Below, piece after piece: positions 19,301 through 30,991 of a DNA stretch of 43,662 nt (position 1 is its first letter; the number at the start of each line of letters is the position of its first letter). The position numbers and the translations under genes are program-made. Source of the DNA: Amphimedon queenslandica (taxonomy: Eukaryota > Porifera > Demospongiae > Haplosclerida > Niphatidae); the NCBI RefSeq assembly GCF_000090795.2, contig NW_003546265.1, positions 112,325 to 155,986 of the forward strand. Direction: 5' to 3'. Below the pieces are notes generated by a model that worked only from the letters and a program-made list of their open reading frames with translations, had not been told where the DNA came from and searched no databases.

Positions 19301-22300
19301 TCAGTTAATTTACCACAAATAATGGATACACACATGCTTAAAATTAATTAAGGTGTGGTTAGAGGTGTGGCCTCATTATCGATACTGCTGCTCTTAAATT
19401 TTCGATACCGATACTACTCGATACTGGCCCAGTATCGGTTGTATCAATACTATTTCGATACTATCGCCCACCACTATTTGTGGCTTCATTATAATTCCAC
19501 AGCAGCTAGTCCTATACACACATACTTTATTTATTACATATACACATGTATTATTATACTAGCTCCTATATTGGAGTGTGTTATATTATACAAAGTATAT
19601 TCTTGATGACTCAGTACCATTATAATGTACATTATACCATGTACATGTACATACGTGTGGATAGGTTCCATGAGATGTGCTCAGGAGTACATCATTTCCT
19701 ATTCCTGTGGGAGGAGTTGGGAGTGTGCGATGGTGTCCCTTGAGTGCGTCCAGTTTCTGAGTGTCTAATTGATGAGCTAACTCGGATATACGTAACTCCT
19801 TCTCTCTCAACAATAACTTAGCATTATCCAACTAGAAAGGAAAAAGAAATTAGCAATGTATATCAATAAAGTTATTAATGTATTAATAAAATTATTAATG
19901 CATTAATAAAGACAAATAAAGACATTAATGTATTAATAATGCATTTTATGGCTTACCTCTGTTCCCATCATTCGTATTTCTCTCTGTTCAGCAATGGCTT
20001 CCTGAGATCTCTTCAGTTTCTTTAACAAATCCCCAACATCTTCAACTATACAATTTAATACACGTACTATGCACAACAGTGAATCTGTATATACCTTTAA
20101 ACTGTTGTTCAATGAGTTGGAAGTTGAGTGTCCTGAGGTAGTCCCTCTCAGTGTGGAGTTCCTCCATTACTAGTCTGTGGTGCCTCTCTTGCTCAATGCT
20201 CTGATGCTTCAACAAGCTGTTCTCGTGGTGAGTGGACTCCAGCCTTGCCTGAGGGATGAAGAGAAATCAATAATGAGATGACAGGCATACATGTATAGCA
20301 AACTGTCTATAAAATGTACATGTACATACATGTACAAACACAATATACATGTACATGTACATATTGTCTTTTGTATCTCTTAATGTACATGTACATGTAC
20401 ACTTACTTGCAGTTGGTTGATTTGGTAAATGTACTCATTCAATATTCCTTTGACATGATGAAGCTCTTCACTCTGAAGTCGGACCAGCTCTGAAATGTTG
20501 CCACTATGACTGCATGAGAACAAAAGACATTAATGAAGACATAGCAATAGAGAATCCTACAGTGTACCTCTCTTCCCTCCCCTTCTCTTCTCCTCTCTCT
20601 TTCCCTCCCTCTCCTCACCTTTGTAGTTGTATTGTGAATCCTTCAGGAACGTTAAGAGATTCTTGTAGTATACACAGAGTGTGTTCATTCTCCTTCCTTA
20701 GCTTATACAGCTCAGACTCAGCGTTCAGTGATCTCTCCTCCAGTTCCTGTATATACTGGTCTCTAGCCAATAGTTTATCTGATCCAACTGATATCTCTTC
20801 CTTTAGGTCAAGAACTTGACTTTTGAGGAGTGAGAAACGCCTAAAAATAGAACAAGATCAAAATAACATTTGTATGAGCATTTTAGAAAATAAAAAAAAA
20901 TTCCAAAAACCACACAAATTACTTCTATGTAGATAGGAACACTAACCTATTGTGTGCTTCATAATCTTCCTTCATTTGCAAGTCAATATCTTTAAGTGCC
21001 ATGTCCCTTGCAATCACTTTATCCTGCCATGTCTCAACCTGATGCTTTAGGATCACTATGGAGTTCAACTGCTCTGAGGGGAGTTCCCGTTGCCATAGTA
21101 ATGCGAGTGAGTCCCCAGTCTCCTCGAGGACCCTCAGCGAGGACTTGAGTTCGTTCTGGAATGTCGTAAAACTCTTTTGTAGGCCAGAGATCTCTGACTG
21201 TTTCAGGCCTAAGGACTCGTGAACGTGCTTTAAAAGATCCTTAATACTCAAACTATCGGCATAAAGACTGGAGAGTTTCTCACGAATCTGATGAACGTAA
21301 GCCCCACCTTTAGCACCTCCGTCTCCAGCGGACTGGGACTGAGACCGAGACCTCATTGGGACAGGACTAACGATGCCACTAGTACCTTCAAGACTGGATA
21401 TGTACTCACGAGATACCTGCTGAAAGACAGGAGGGCGGGCATTTGTAGAACCAAGACGAGTGAGAGTAGAGGGGCCGCGTTGAGAGGGCGTGGCACTCTC
21501 GTCCGGCTGTGGCCTCGCGGGAATAATCTCTTGTATTTCCGAGTGACACTTTAGGACTCTCTCCATTATATCACCAGCTGGCGAGAGTATGCCACTGGCT
21601 CCCGAGAGGCTCGCTTTCAAACTGATGAGTTCTTCCTCTTGGGTCTGAACAAGGGACGAGAGACTCGAGAGGCTCTCGCTAAAGGTTTTCACACCTTTAA
21701 GGAACTCTGGGATGAGACTCAGTTTGTGTTGAAGCACGTCATTGTCTTTGGCAGTAGAGGCTATAGTGGCATCGGCGTTCATTAGCTTACGAGTGAACAT
21801 GTCTTCCATGCTGCGAATACGATCCTGGAGTGATGTGTTCTCTTCCTTCATGAGGGTGAAGGAAGGGTTAATAATGATAAGGTGGCATTAATACATGTAC
21901 ATGTAGGGATACAGGGACTTTATTTTGGTTTTAAGTAACTTTAAAAATTTATAAAAATTCCAAATTTGATCGGAATCAGCTCAAACTTTCTACGCAACAT
22001 AAAAACATGTATATATATCAGGAAAATTATGAAAATGGGAACTTTTCTCCTGGTCATTTTTGGCAAAATTTGGCCTGAGACACTTTGGCCCAATTTTTGA
22101 GTAACGTTAAAAATTCATAAAAAATTCAAATTTGATTGAAATCAGCTCAAACTTTCTACGCAACATAAAAACGTGTATATGTATCAGGAAAAATCATAAA
22201 AATGGAAAATTCTCTTCTAGTCATTTTTGCCAAAATTTGGCCCGAGACACTGTACTATAGTACAGGGACTTTGGCCGGATTTTTTTAACAACTTTAAAAA

Positions 22301-25300
22301 TTCATAAAAAATCCAGTTTTGATTGAAATCAGCTCAAAATTGAAACACAAACTATACAACATGTAAATCTTCAATAAACTACATTGAAACAGTGTGCATC
22401 AATGGCCAGTGGCTCTTCCTTACTTGCAAGGACTTGAGTCTATCTTGTGTCAGTCTGTCCTTACTCTCTCTCATCATCTTGAGGGATGCATGAAGGTTGG
22501 AGACTTTGTCCGTGAGCTGCCTCTTCTCAGACTCCAAGAAATAAACCTTCTTCCTCATCTCTAGCAGCTGCCTCCGCTGAGTGTTCCCTTTATCAAGGGA
22601 CGAAGACGTATTGTGAATGATATCCTAAAAAAAGAGAGAAAGATACAACAGCACATTTGCATATTGTGTTATGTATACATATTATTTTAAAAGTACAGTA
22701 GATGTACGTGTACATGTATACTTACATTTAATCGTTTGTTTTCGCCCTCCAGTAGCATCACTTTATGCTGTAGCTCTAGTACGAGTTCATTCTGAGCTTT
22801 GCTCCTCCCACTCACTGCGGGGGCGGTAACGACCGGCTGGAATGCACTGTTACTGCCAGGAGGAATGGAGCCATTAGAAGAAGCTTGCATCTGAAATAGA
22901 ACAGAGAAAATAATTAATGCATATAAAAGTTACGATAACACAACATAAATAAATTAAATCATAAACAATGCATTCAGATAGGCATCATTATGCTACATGT
23001 ATAAAGGAATCAGCTCAAACTTTTTAAATGGCTAAACTATGCATTGGAATGACTAAGGTGCTTTCAGAGCCAATTTTTGGAAAAAAACATCAGGTTTCAA
23101 TTATAGCATAGGAAATGGAATGCCCAAATACTTCAGTTAAGGTCATAAAATAATGTCTTTACTGTGCATTACCTCCAGTAGAGCATTATCCTTCTCTAAT
23201 CCAGATACTTGACTCTTTAATAAACTGATTTCTGTCATCAGTTGTACTTTAAGTTTATCCGACTCCAGCAGCAGCTCCTGTCTCTCTTCTTGGCTCTTCT
23301 TCAACTGGCCTCGTGCCTCATCCAATTGAGTATTAACAGCATTGAGGCTCTCGTTCAGTGAAGACTTCTCAAGGAGGAGTGACTGTAGGTCCTCGTCTCC
23401 ACCTGAAGACAAAGACTGAGTAGGAGGAGTGGAGAGTCTTTCTTTATTTAACGCAAAACAAGCCGAGAGCAAAGCTTTCTCCGCCAGCAAATGTCCCACA
23501 ATGACACAAAACTCTTCCTCTTGCTTCACGAGACTTGCTTTTGCTGCCTTCTTCTCCTCCAAAATGGCGTGATACGAATTCGAGACTTCTTCTATATCTT
23601 CTTCGAGCGTCTCGTTGACTTGGAGCAGCTCGTTCATTTCCTCCCTGTGTCTCTCTCCTTCTCTCTCAAAGCTCTGCAGGGCCTCTTGATACTCTGACTG
23701 TAACTCGGTATAGCGATGCTCAGATTCTGTGCTTAGTGCCTCATATTCCTCCCTGAGTTGTGAATTAGCTTTCTCTTTTTCAGACAGTTGCGTCTCCTTC
23801 TCCTCAAGAGTCTTTGAAAGACTAGCAACAGACGCCTGTGCCGACTCTTTGTCCTTTTCTAAGCGAGAGAGCTCTATCAGTACAGCTCTGTGTAATGACA
23901 TCATTCGTCTCAACTGGTAAGGCTGTTCTGTATATCTCTTCCCTGCTTGTGATCCGCTGGTGTTCAGTCTGGTTTTGAGAGCAGGGTACTGAGCAAGGAC
24001 GTGATTAACAGAGCACTCAACCTCTTTAAGCAGGTGGGACTCGCTTTCTTTTAACACTCGCTCTCTCTGTGTAAGGGAGGTAAGCTTTTTGTTGAGACTC
24101 TCTCTCTCTTTCTTTCCTTCTTCAACTTGTCCTTTTAGCGTCTGGAGGGTTGACTCCATCGTTAAGAGCTGATCAGAGAGCGACGCTTTCTCTCGCTCGA
24201 CTTTGTGAAGGCTCTCTGAAACGCGATCATTCTCGGCTTCAACTTGCGCAAGGAGTTTCTCAGTCTCGTCCAATTTTATGGTGAGGTCTTTCTCGGTCGA
24301 CTCCTTTAGCGATCTCTCTTTTGAGAGCAAAGACTTCTCGCGAGTGAGAGCCCCCAGCCTTTCCTCTAGCGACGAGTTTTGGTCTCTGAGTTTTTGTATG
24401 GTTGCTCGGAGAGAATCCTTGGTCTTGCGTGCTTCTTGAATTTCTCCGTCTAACACATTAGGAATTAAATACCATCATGATGAATCGTACGCTTTCATCG
24501 ATGTTCTTACCTAGTTTAGTTTTCTGTTCTTTTAGTTTGCTTGTTGCTTTCATGACAGTCGCTAGCTCATCGCTAATCTCTTGATTCTGCTGCTCGGCCT
24601 CTCTGTATATCTTCTCCACCTACAATGGACATGTGTAAGAAAAAAAATCACATTAACTTTCAATAGTTGTACATGTACTTGTACAGGTTCATGTATGTAC
24701 AAACACACATGAAATACAATAACGTATCAAAGTAATTGATCCTATTCTTCATGTGTGTGTACTTGTAATTAAACAATATCTAAAATTTCAACCACACTCA
24801 ATACAAAAATTGAAATTCTATTATTAAACAAGCATACGTCAGTAAAACTCAGTAAATTCTAATGCATGCAACATCAGTAGACTCACCTGATCAAGTTTTT
24901 CAATATTCTCCTCGTATTGTTTCTGGATCTCTTTTGCTTCCAATGACACCTCATCTTTCTCCTTCTCCACGATACTCAGTGATTTCGTTAGATGATTATT
25001 CTCTGATATAAGTCTCTCAATGACGTCATTCGAACGATCCTGGGACATTGTGAAGGATTTACGTTGAAAGAGCAGCTCCCTCTGAAGCGACTGGTTCCTT
25101 TCAGACAAGTCCTTCAACTCCAGCTATAAAAGAACAGAAATTTAAAAATTCAAATTCAAATTTAAAAAGATACATGCCGCATATATACAGATGATAACAT
25201 TATTGATTACATACATGTACACGTGCACGTACATGTACCCTACTCACTTCAGCTCTGTTTTTTTCCTTTAACAGACTATCGATTCTTAGAAGGAGGTCCT

Positions 25301-28035
25301 GATCTGAGTCACTTGTTGAAGATGAAGCGGTTGTCTTCACACGCTGGCCCCCCTCGCTCCAATTAGACCAAGTCCTCTTGCTGATGTCCAGCTCCTTGTG
25401 AACACTACGTCCATCCAGTACACAGGTAGGGAACCTTCTACTAGCCGAAGGACTCTTGTCCTCTTTGTAATGTTTGTCACTGGCTCCTTGTGGGGAAATG
25501 GTCCTGTCCACTCCTTCTGTCCCTCCCTCTGGTTGCTGTATAAACTCTTCTCCTTCGTCCGATTGGCTCTGACTAGACTGGCTTTCCTCCTATAAAATGA
25601 AATATATTCAATTCAATTCAATACTTATCTCCATGCACAGCTTCTCCTCCTCTCTTACTTTTTGTCCCGTCTCATCAAGTCGTAAGTTTCCACTAGTGCT
25701 AGAGCTGCTTGTGCTGTTGCCACGACGACTCGACGAGCCAACTCCAACAGGAGACACAACAGAAGCTGAGAAAGAGTGAAAATTGCTGATTATGGTCACA
25801 ATTTTTTATTTTTCTACTTACAACAGTACATGTAAATTGTATATTATCATTATTTTCATTATCGTTACTATTACCATTATTCATTATTATTATTATTATT
25901 ATTCATTATTATTATTATTATTATTATATTAAGACAAACACAATATAAAGGTATTAATTACTTTATTATTATTAAAGGTAGGTTAAAAGGTTAAGATCAG
26001 ATGATACGTGACTCCTTCCCTCCCCCACTCTCCTCTCTAACATCACTTAGTGCTAATTGAGTTACACATAATAACTTAATAAGACTATAGCTTATAAACT
26101 AATCACAGCTAGTGTATCTAATTACAAGTACATTTCACTATTCCAGGAGCTCGTATGACACACCTGCACTATACAAGCGTACAGTACGCATACACTGTAC
26201 ATATATACATGTACATGTACATAGATAATGTATGTATGTTGTATATGTACATGTATATACGTTGTACACTCTGCATGAGCTAATGGTAATGATGATTATG
26301 GGCATTGATGAATCAGCAATCATTAGTATCTACATTCCTCTCCCCCAGGCCTCTCTCACACTTTTATTTCATCCTCTCTCTCTCTCTTTTATTATCTGGC
26401 TACTCTCTCCCTTTCTCTCTTAAACAACAGTTCCAAATACAAACAATACAGCTAAGAGTATTAACATAAATTTGTGTATGTGTGCATGACTAACTGTAAT
26501 CTTCTTACTTACCTCTGTCGCTGGTAGAAGAGTAGTTCTGTCTGGCTGCTGGCTGCACCTGTAGTGGAGGAAAGGAGGGAAAAGTTACAGCTGTGCTATA
26601 AAGAAAGTATTAGTTACTATAGCGGAACTTAGTTCAAGTGTATCATTATGTACTACTACTCTTACTCTTTCTCTCTCATCACAAATCACTCATTAAATCA
26701 AACACACCTTACTATCCAAAATTTACTACACAACAAGTGAACATAATCACTATAGACAGACAAGGCCTAACAACTAAGCAGTGGCTAACAAACAAACTCA
26801 CATAAAGCACATAATATCACTGTACAATATTAAGGATGTACTGTTCCTCTACTCCAATAAGATTTTGAAGGAGCCCCCCTGGGTTATTTACTCTGTGTGT
26901 GTGAGCAAGGAAGAGTGTGTGTGTCAACAAGATACAACTCCTACACAAACTATTGCTCATGGAGGCAGAACAAGATACAGGAGGAAGATGTCCATGTACA
27001 CAATGTACATCCATGACACTTAGTATCACGATATGTATGTACGTGTACATGTGCGTGTATGTAGTAGGTGTACATGTAATATGATGTACATGTACATGTA
27101 TATAAGGGAAGGTGATCACACATCCAGTCACAGAATTAATATATAAAGACATAACATTATAATACCATAGAGAATACAAAAGGGATTGGGCGGATTGATA
27201 AGTAGACAAAGAGAGTCAGGCCGTGTGCATATGTACATGTACATGTACATGTATGATGTAAACCAATAGATTCATTCATTCATTGTTAGATTTTGAAATG
27301 AATCTGAAAGAGCTAAGCTAACTAATAATGGAAGTCTTATGACAACTAGAGACTTTAGGAAACCTAGACGAAAAGTTTCCTACAAGATCTAACAGTGCCA
27401 ATAACGATTATCAATGAGTTGTAATACAAGTAATTGCTTGACATTAATAGGAGGTAAAATGAAATTAAATCACCCTCTGATACTCAAAACAAATACGTGT
27501 ACATGTACGCGTACAAGTAATGTGCAGCTGTATTTGTATATTTCTCCCTCCTAGTTCCACATTATCTCAAATACAAAATTAATGACTAATTTGACCTTTA
27601 CCATAGCTATCAACACAAAACAAGTCTATAGACCATAGATAGTTGTATATCCATGTATAGGCGAAGACGTTTTTATAATAATACAAGTTTTCATAATCAG
27701 TATTACCCCCTCCCCTCTCTCCTTCTTTTACTCACACTGCTGTTATCTTCTCCAGAAGATTCAGTCTTATCATTATTATTGCATCCTTTCTCAAAGAACT
27801 TCTTAATGTCAGTGAACTGGTTGCTGGTCACACGTAATGGCCGCCCTATTCCACCTATAGTAGTCACCACATTGTGCACCACAGGAGATTCACCCATTCC
27901 TCCAGGCGAGCCTGTTTCTCCTCTAGAAGAAGGGCGAGTCCGAGTGCTTCCGCCACTGACCAGTGAGCGAGGGGTAGGGGAGGCCGTGGAAGAGTTGCTG
28001 CTGCCAGGCCTTGTGGCAGAGCCCGAAGATGACAT
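16366..28035 (-). CDS. Large coiled-coil protein (2019 aa), family not recognised
   Basis: Eighteen exons close in frame to 2019 aa: 27736-28035, 26513-26558, 25659-25765, 25248-25589, 24887-25123, 24511-24619, 23173-24449, 22726-22890, 22424-22624, 20947-21845, 20619-20840, 20407-20503, 20095-20248, 19957-20045, 19655-19831, 18213-18317, 17966-18137, 16366-17726. The N-terminus is Ser/Thr/Gly-rich and disordered, with a short conserved-looking piece (VTSNQFTDIKKFFEKG). The middle (~residues 265-1500) is mostly long heptad coiled coil (LREEYEALSTESEHRYTEL). The C-terminal ~500 residues are low complexity with basic and Ser-rich patches (NRIKRHRRTASTGSDNL) and poly-Gly, and a last short coil (MQEKIQSLTKQMGKV). 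It has the look of a centrosomal, cytoskeletal or membrane-trafficking scaffold, but I cannot name it. It is divergent to POLB. Introns carry a tandem array, a MITE and the dispersed repeat. Confidence 0.75.
18515..19044. repeat. 106-bp tandem repeat array, 5 units
   Basis: Five consecutive units with an exact period of 106 bp; the phrase AGGACAACCC starts at 18531, 18637, 18743, 18849 and 18955. Each unit contains TATAAAAGGAACAGTCTCTT and CATACTACATGTGAACTCTA. Units differ by only a few substitutions, so the expansion is recent. It lies in the intron 18318-19654 of the coiled-coil gene. 106 is not a multiple of three and it is not a coding repeat. Confidence 0.9.
19184..19484. mobile_element. 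hAT-type MITE with 8-bp target-site duplication
   Basis: The element runs 19192-19476 (285 bp). It has terminal inverted repeats TAGTGGTGGGCGATA and its near complement (ending CGCCCACCACTA). The flanks are identical 8-bp copies TTTGTGGC at 19184-19191 and 19477-19484. Subterminal sequence is rich in CGATAC/GTATCG words that make the element largely self-complementary. It has no coding capacity, so it must have moved with a transposase supplied elsewhere. The perfect duplication and 8-bp length fit the hAT superfamily. Confidence 0.88.
21905..22345 (+). repeat. Dispersed ~190-bp intron repeat, copy 3 (about 2.4 units)
   Basis: It lies in the intron 21846-22423 of the coiled-coil gene, antisense to it relative to the unit orientation used here. 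Units are marked by TACAGGGACTTT, ATCAGCTCAAACTTTCTACG and TCATTTTTGCCAAAATTTGG. The palindrome GTACTATAGTAC occurs at a unit junction near 22252. Confidence 0.8.
25884..25928. repeat. (ATT)n microsatellite
   Basis: An imperfect TTATTATTATT run in an intron of the coiled-coil gene. Similar trinucleotide runs occur at about 18320-18375 (AAC/AAT), 30699-30744 and 42203-42246. Confidence 0.8.
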
Positions 28036-28365
28036 GTTTTATTATTGTTGATTCAGTGCTGATGGCGAGTTGGTGGGCTGAGACTTTGCCTTGTTCCGTA
28101 GAGGGCACAGAAAAAGATTGAACAAGAACAGAGAGAGAGAGAATTGGTGTTAGACTGTTAGTAGTAATAGTAGTAGAGTAAGAAGAGGTACCCTCTCTCC
28201 TTTAATAACAAAGTACAGTATGAAAATTAGTTGTGGGCGGAGTTTGATTTAGCCACGCCCACAAATATAGAGCTAGTGCCCGGCCGTAGGCGATATTTTG
28301 TATTCTTCTTTAGTTATTGTAAATTTAAAAGCAATTCTCCGTATATTCTAGTAAAACGGATCAAA
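28036..28365. promoter_or_regulatory. Divergent promoter region (coiled-coil gene / POLB)
   Basis: These 330 bp lie between two opposite start codons. They contain a perfect 9-bp inverted repeat of a GC-box-like word, TTGTGGGCG at 28231-28239 and CGCCCACAA at 28256-28264, about 100 bp before the POLB ATG. No TATA box is obvious. Confidence 0.55.
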
Positions 28366-30693
28366 ATGAGCAAAAGAAAGGCACCAGAAAGTGGCAAGCC
28401 AAACTCTGACATTGCCGAGATACTGATGGGTACAATAAATTATTATCATTATTATTTATTATTTGTAATATTGTAGAATTAGCTACTTATGAAAGAAACG
28501 TAGCCAGAAACATTCACAAGCACAATGTGTACAAGTACCTATTAATTTGAGAGAGAGATAGAGAGCTGATTAATTTTTCACACTAGGAAAGCTGCAAATG
28601 TACTAGCAAAGCATCCAGAAAGAATCAAAAGTGGAGCTGAAGCAAGGAAACTAGTAAGTTAGAAGAGACATGACTAAAAGTACAATATAACAACAATGAA
28701 TCCTTGATTCCGTTAAGGATGGAGTGGGGGATAAAATTGCTAAAAAGATTGACGAGATTTTATCAACTGGTCAACTGCAAAAACTTGAAAAGGTGTGTAC
28801 TTAAAAGTTTTTTCTAAACAAGTTTTACGAGATAGTTATTCACAGATAAGAGCGGATGATTCAAGTCAAGCTATCAATTTTCTTACTCAAGTCACAGGAA
28901 TTGGGTAAGGCTTTTGTCATCAGTTTTGAATTATCGATAATTATTGATTGCATTAGTCCAGCTGCTGCTAAGAAGTTAGTAGATGAAGGAATCACAACAT
29001 TAGAAGGTAGTTGCATATGAACAGATTTTAAAAATTCATAAAAAATCCAAATTTGATCGGAATCAGTTCAAACTTGATATACAACATAAGTACATATATA
29101 TGCATCAGAAAATAGCATAAAAATGGAAAATTCTCTCCTAGTCATTTTTGGCGAAATGTGGCTTGAGACTATGTACTATAGTACAGGGACTTTGGCCCGA
29201 TTTTTGAGTAACTTTAAAATTATATAAAAAATCAATTTTTGATCGGAATCAGTTCAAATTTTTAAAACAACATTAGAACATGTATATGTATTAGGAAAAA
29301 TTATAAAAATAAGGAATTTCTTGAATTGATTTTTTGACGAAATACCCTGTACTATAGTAGATATTGTATCACTGTAATACCTACCAATCCATGTCTGTGT
29401 AGATTTGAAGAACAATATGGACAAACTTAACCATCACCAACAGATTGGTGTCAAGTAAATAAGTCAGGACAAATTGAACCAGATTTATTAATCCCCCCTC
29501 CCCTCTTTCCCTCTCACAGACATTTCCATGAGTTCAATGAGCGAATCCCAAGACCTGAGATGCTCCAGCTCCAAGAGATTGCCTTTAGACTCATTGCAGA
29601 AGTAGACAAAGCCTTTATTCCTACCGTCTGTGGAAGCTTTAGGAGAGGTAATGAATAAAAACAAAGCTAAGGATATTAGGGCATCAAGTTTGCTTGAACA
29701 TGTACTAATGTAGGAGCATTGTCTAGTGGAGATATTGATATTCTGTTATGTCATCCTGGCCACACATCGGACTCTAAATCAAAGGTATCTGTACATGTAA
29801 CACACACAGCATTTCATGGTGACATGTTATGAAGAAATGCATGCACGTTTGTACTATGTATTTTGCGATCTTTCTTTTTCTCGATAGCCTAAGTTTATAA
29901 AAGAGATTGTGAATAAAATGGAAACCGGTGGTTTTGTAACTGATACACTATCAATAGGCGAAACCAAATTTATGGTTGGCAGCAAAATTAATATAAAAAC
30001 ACTGATCATTAATTTGTTTATTACCTCAGGGTGTCTGTCGTCTGCCTATATCCGACAATAAAGATGAGAAACCACCACTCCATAGACGCATAGACATAAG
30101 ACTTATACCACACGATCAGTATTACTTTGGAACTTTGTACTTCACTGGTAAATGCACAGCATGGAAACTTTGTTTAAACAATTTTATTTTGATTTTGTTC
30201 GACAGCTGTGTATGCAATTAGACGCTTTGTTTATTATTACTTTGATGTTTATTTTGACTTTTATTTTGGCTACAGGTAGCGACATGTTTAACAAAAATAT
30301 GAGGACACATGCTTTAGAGAAAGGATTTACATTAAATGAATATTCCATTCGTCCTGTTGGAGCCACTGGTACATATAATAAGCCTATCATCATTCACTTA
30401 ATATCACACACACTTTATCATCAAAAAATTGGCTCAAAAAATTATTAAATTTTTCTCTGATAGTCTACATACAGTATTGATGCCCTTACCCTCATGTAGA
30501 GATGATTCAATTGCAATTTAAAATTTTCAAATTGTGATTATACAAAAGATTTCTCCATTACTTGTACCCATTAGTTACATTATGTACACTGTGCTACAGG
30601 TATACCAGGAGAGCCGGTCCCAGTGACGTGTGAAGAGGACATATTCACAATGATTGACTATCCATACAAGAAGCCAGAGGAAAGGAGTGTCTG

Positions 30694-30694
<1 letters not shown>
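28366..30694 (+). CDS. POLB: DNA polymerase beta
   Basis: This is the gap-filling base-excision-repair polymerase, acting in the nucleus with lyase and nucleotidyltransferase activities. Thirteen exons give 338 aa, against 335 in human: 28366-28429, 28477-28534, 28587-28653, 28718-28792, 28846-28904, 28957-29006, 29403-29454, 29520-29647, 29714-29784, 29888-29974, 30030-30147, 30276-30368, 30600-30694. The N-terminus [10 protein letters not shown] matches the family. The 8-kDa lyase domain keeps the [15 protein letters not shown] segment with the expected Schiff-base lysine. Helix-hairpin-helix motifs follow. The palm carries CGSFRRG, the metal-binding pair GDIDILL and the third acidic residue in RRIDIRLIP. 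The thumb has [14 protein letters not shown] and [13 protein letters not shown]. All catalytic residues look intact. One intron holds the dispersed repeat. Confidence 0.97.
29020..29360 (+). repeat. Dispersed ~190-bp intron repeat, copy 4 (two units)
   Basis: It lies in POLB intron 29007-29402. Both units carry TTTGATCGGAATCAGTTCAA, about 188 bp apart. The junction contains the palindrome GTACTATAGTAC near 29173, followed by AGGGACTTTGGCCCGA. Confidence 0.85.
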
Positions 30695-30744
<50 letters not shown>

Positions 30745-30991
30745 GATACGTTGACATTTTATCATTCATAATAATTAATCATAAATTAAAACAGAAATCA
30801 AATTTATTATTTTAATTCTGCACCTTAGACTATTGATCTCCAAGTGAGGATTTTTTAAAATAGATATTATAATTTGAGTATAAAGAAAGTTCATCTAAAG
30901 TGTAACCTGCCCCTGGTATTACTATTATTATACAAGAGTCTTTGATTATCATTCTATCAGATCATAATACACTTCCTATAATGTAAAACAA
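30695..30991. other. Convergent intergenic spacer with (ATT)n
   Basis: This AT-rich spacer lies between the POLB stop and the stop of the SDR-EGF gene. It holds a 46-bp (ATT)n tract at about 30699-30744. No gene is seen. Confidence 0.6.

Noticed and set aside
26781..27209. Overlapping open frames on both strands near 27 kb
   Set aside because: They lie in the first intron of the coiled-coil gene in AT-rich, TACATG-containing sequence, with no domain or homologous motif.
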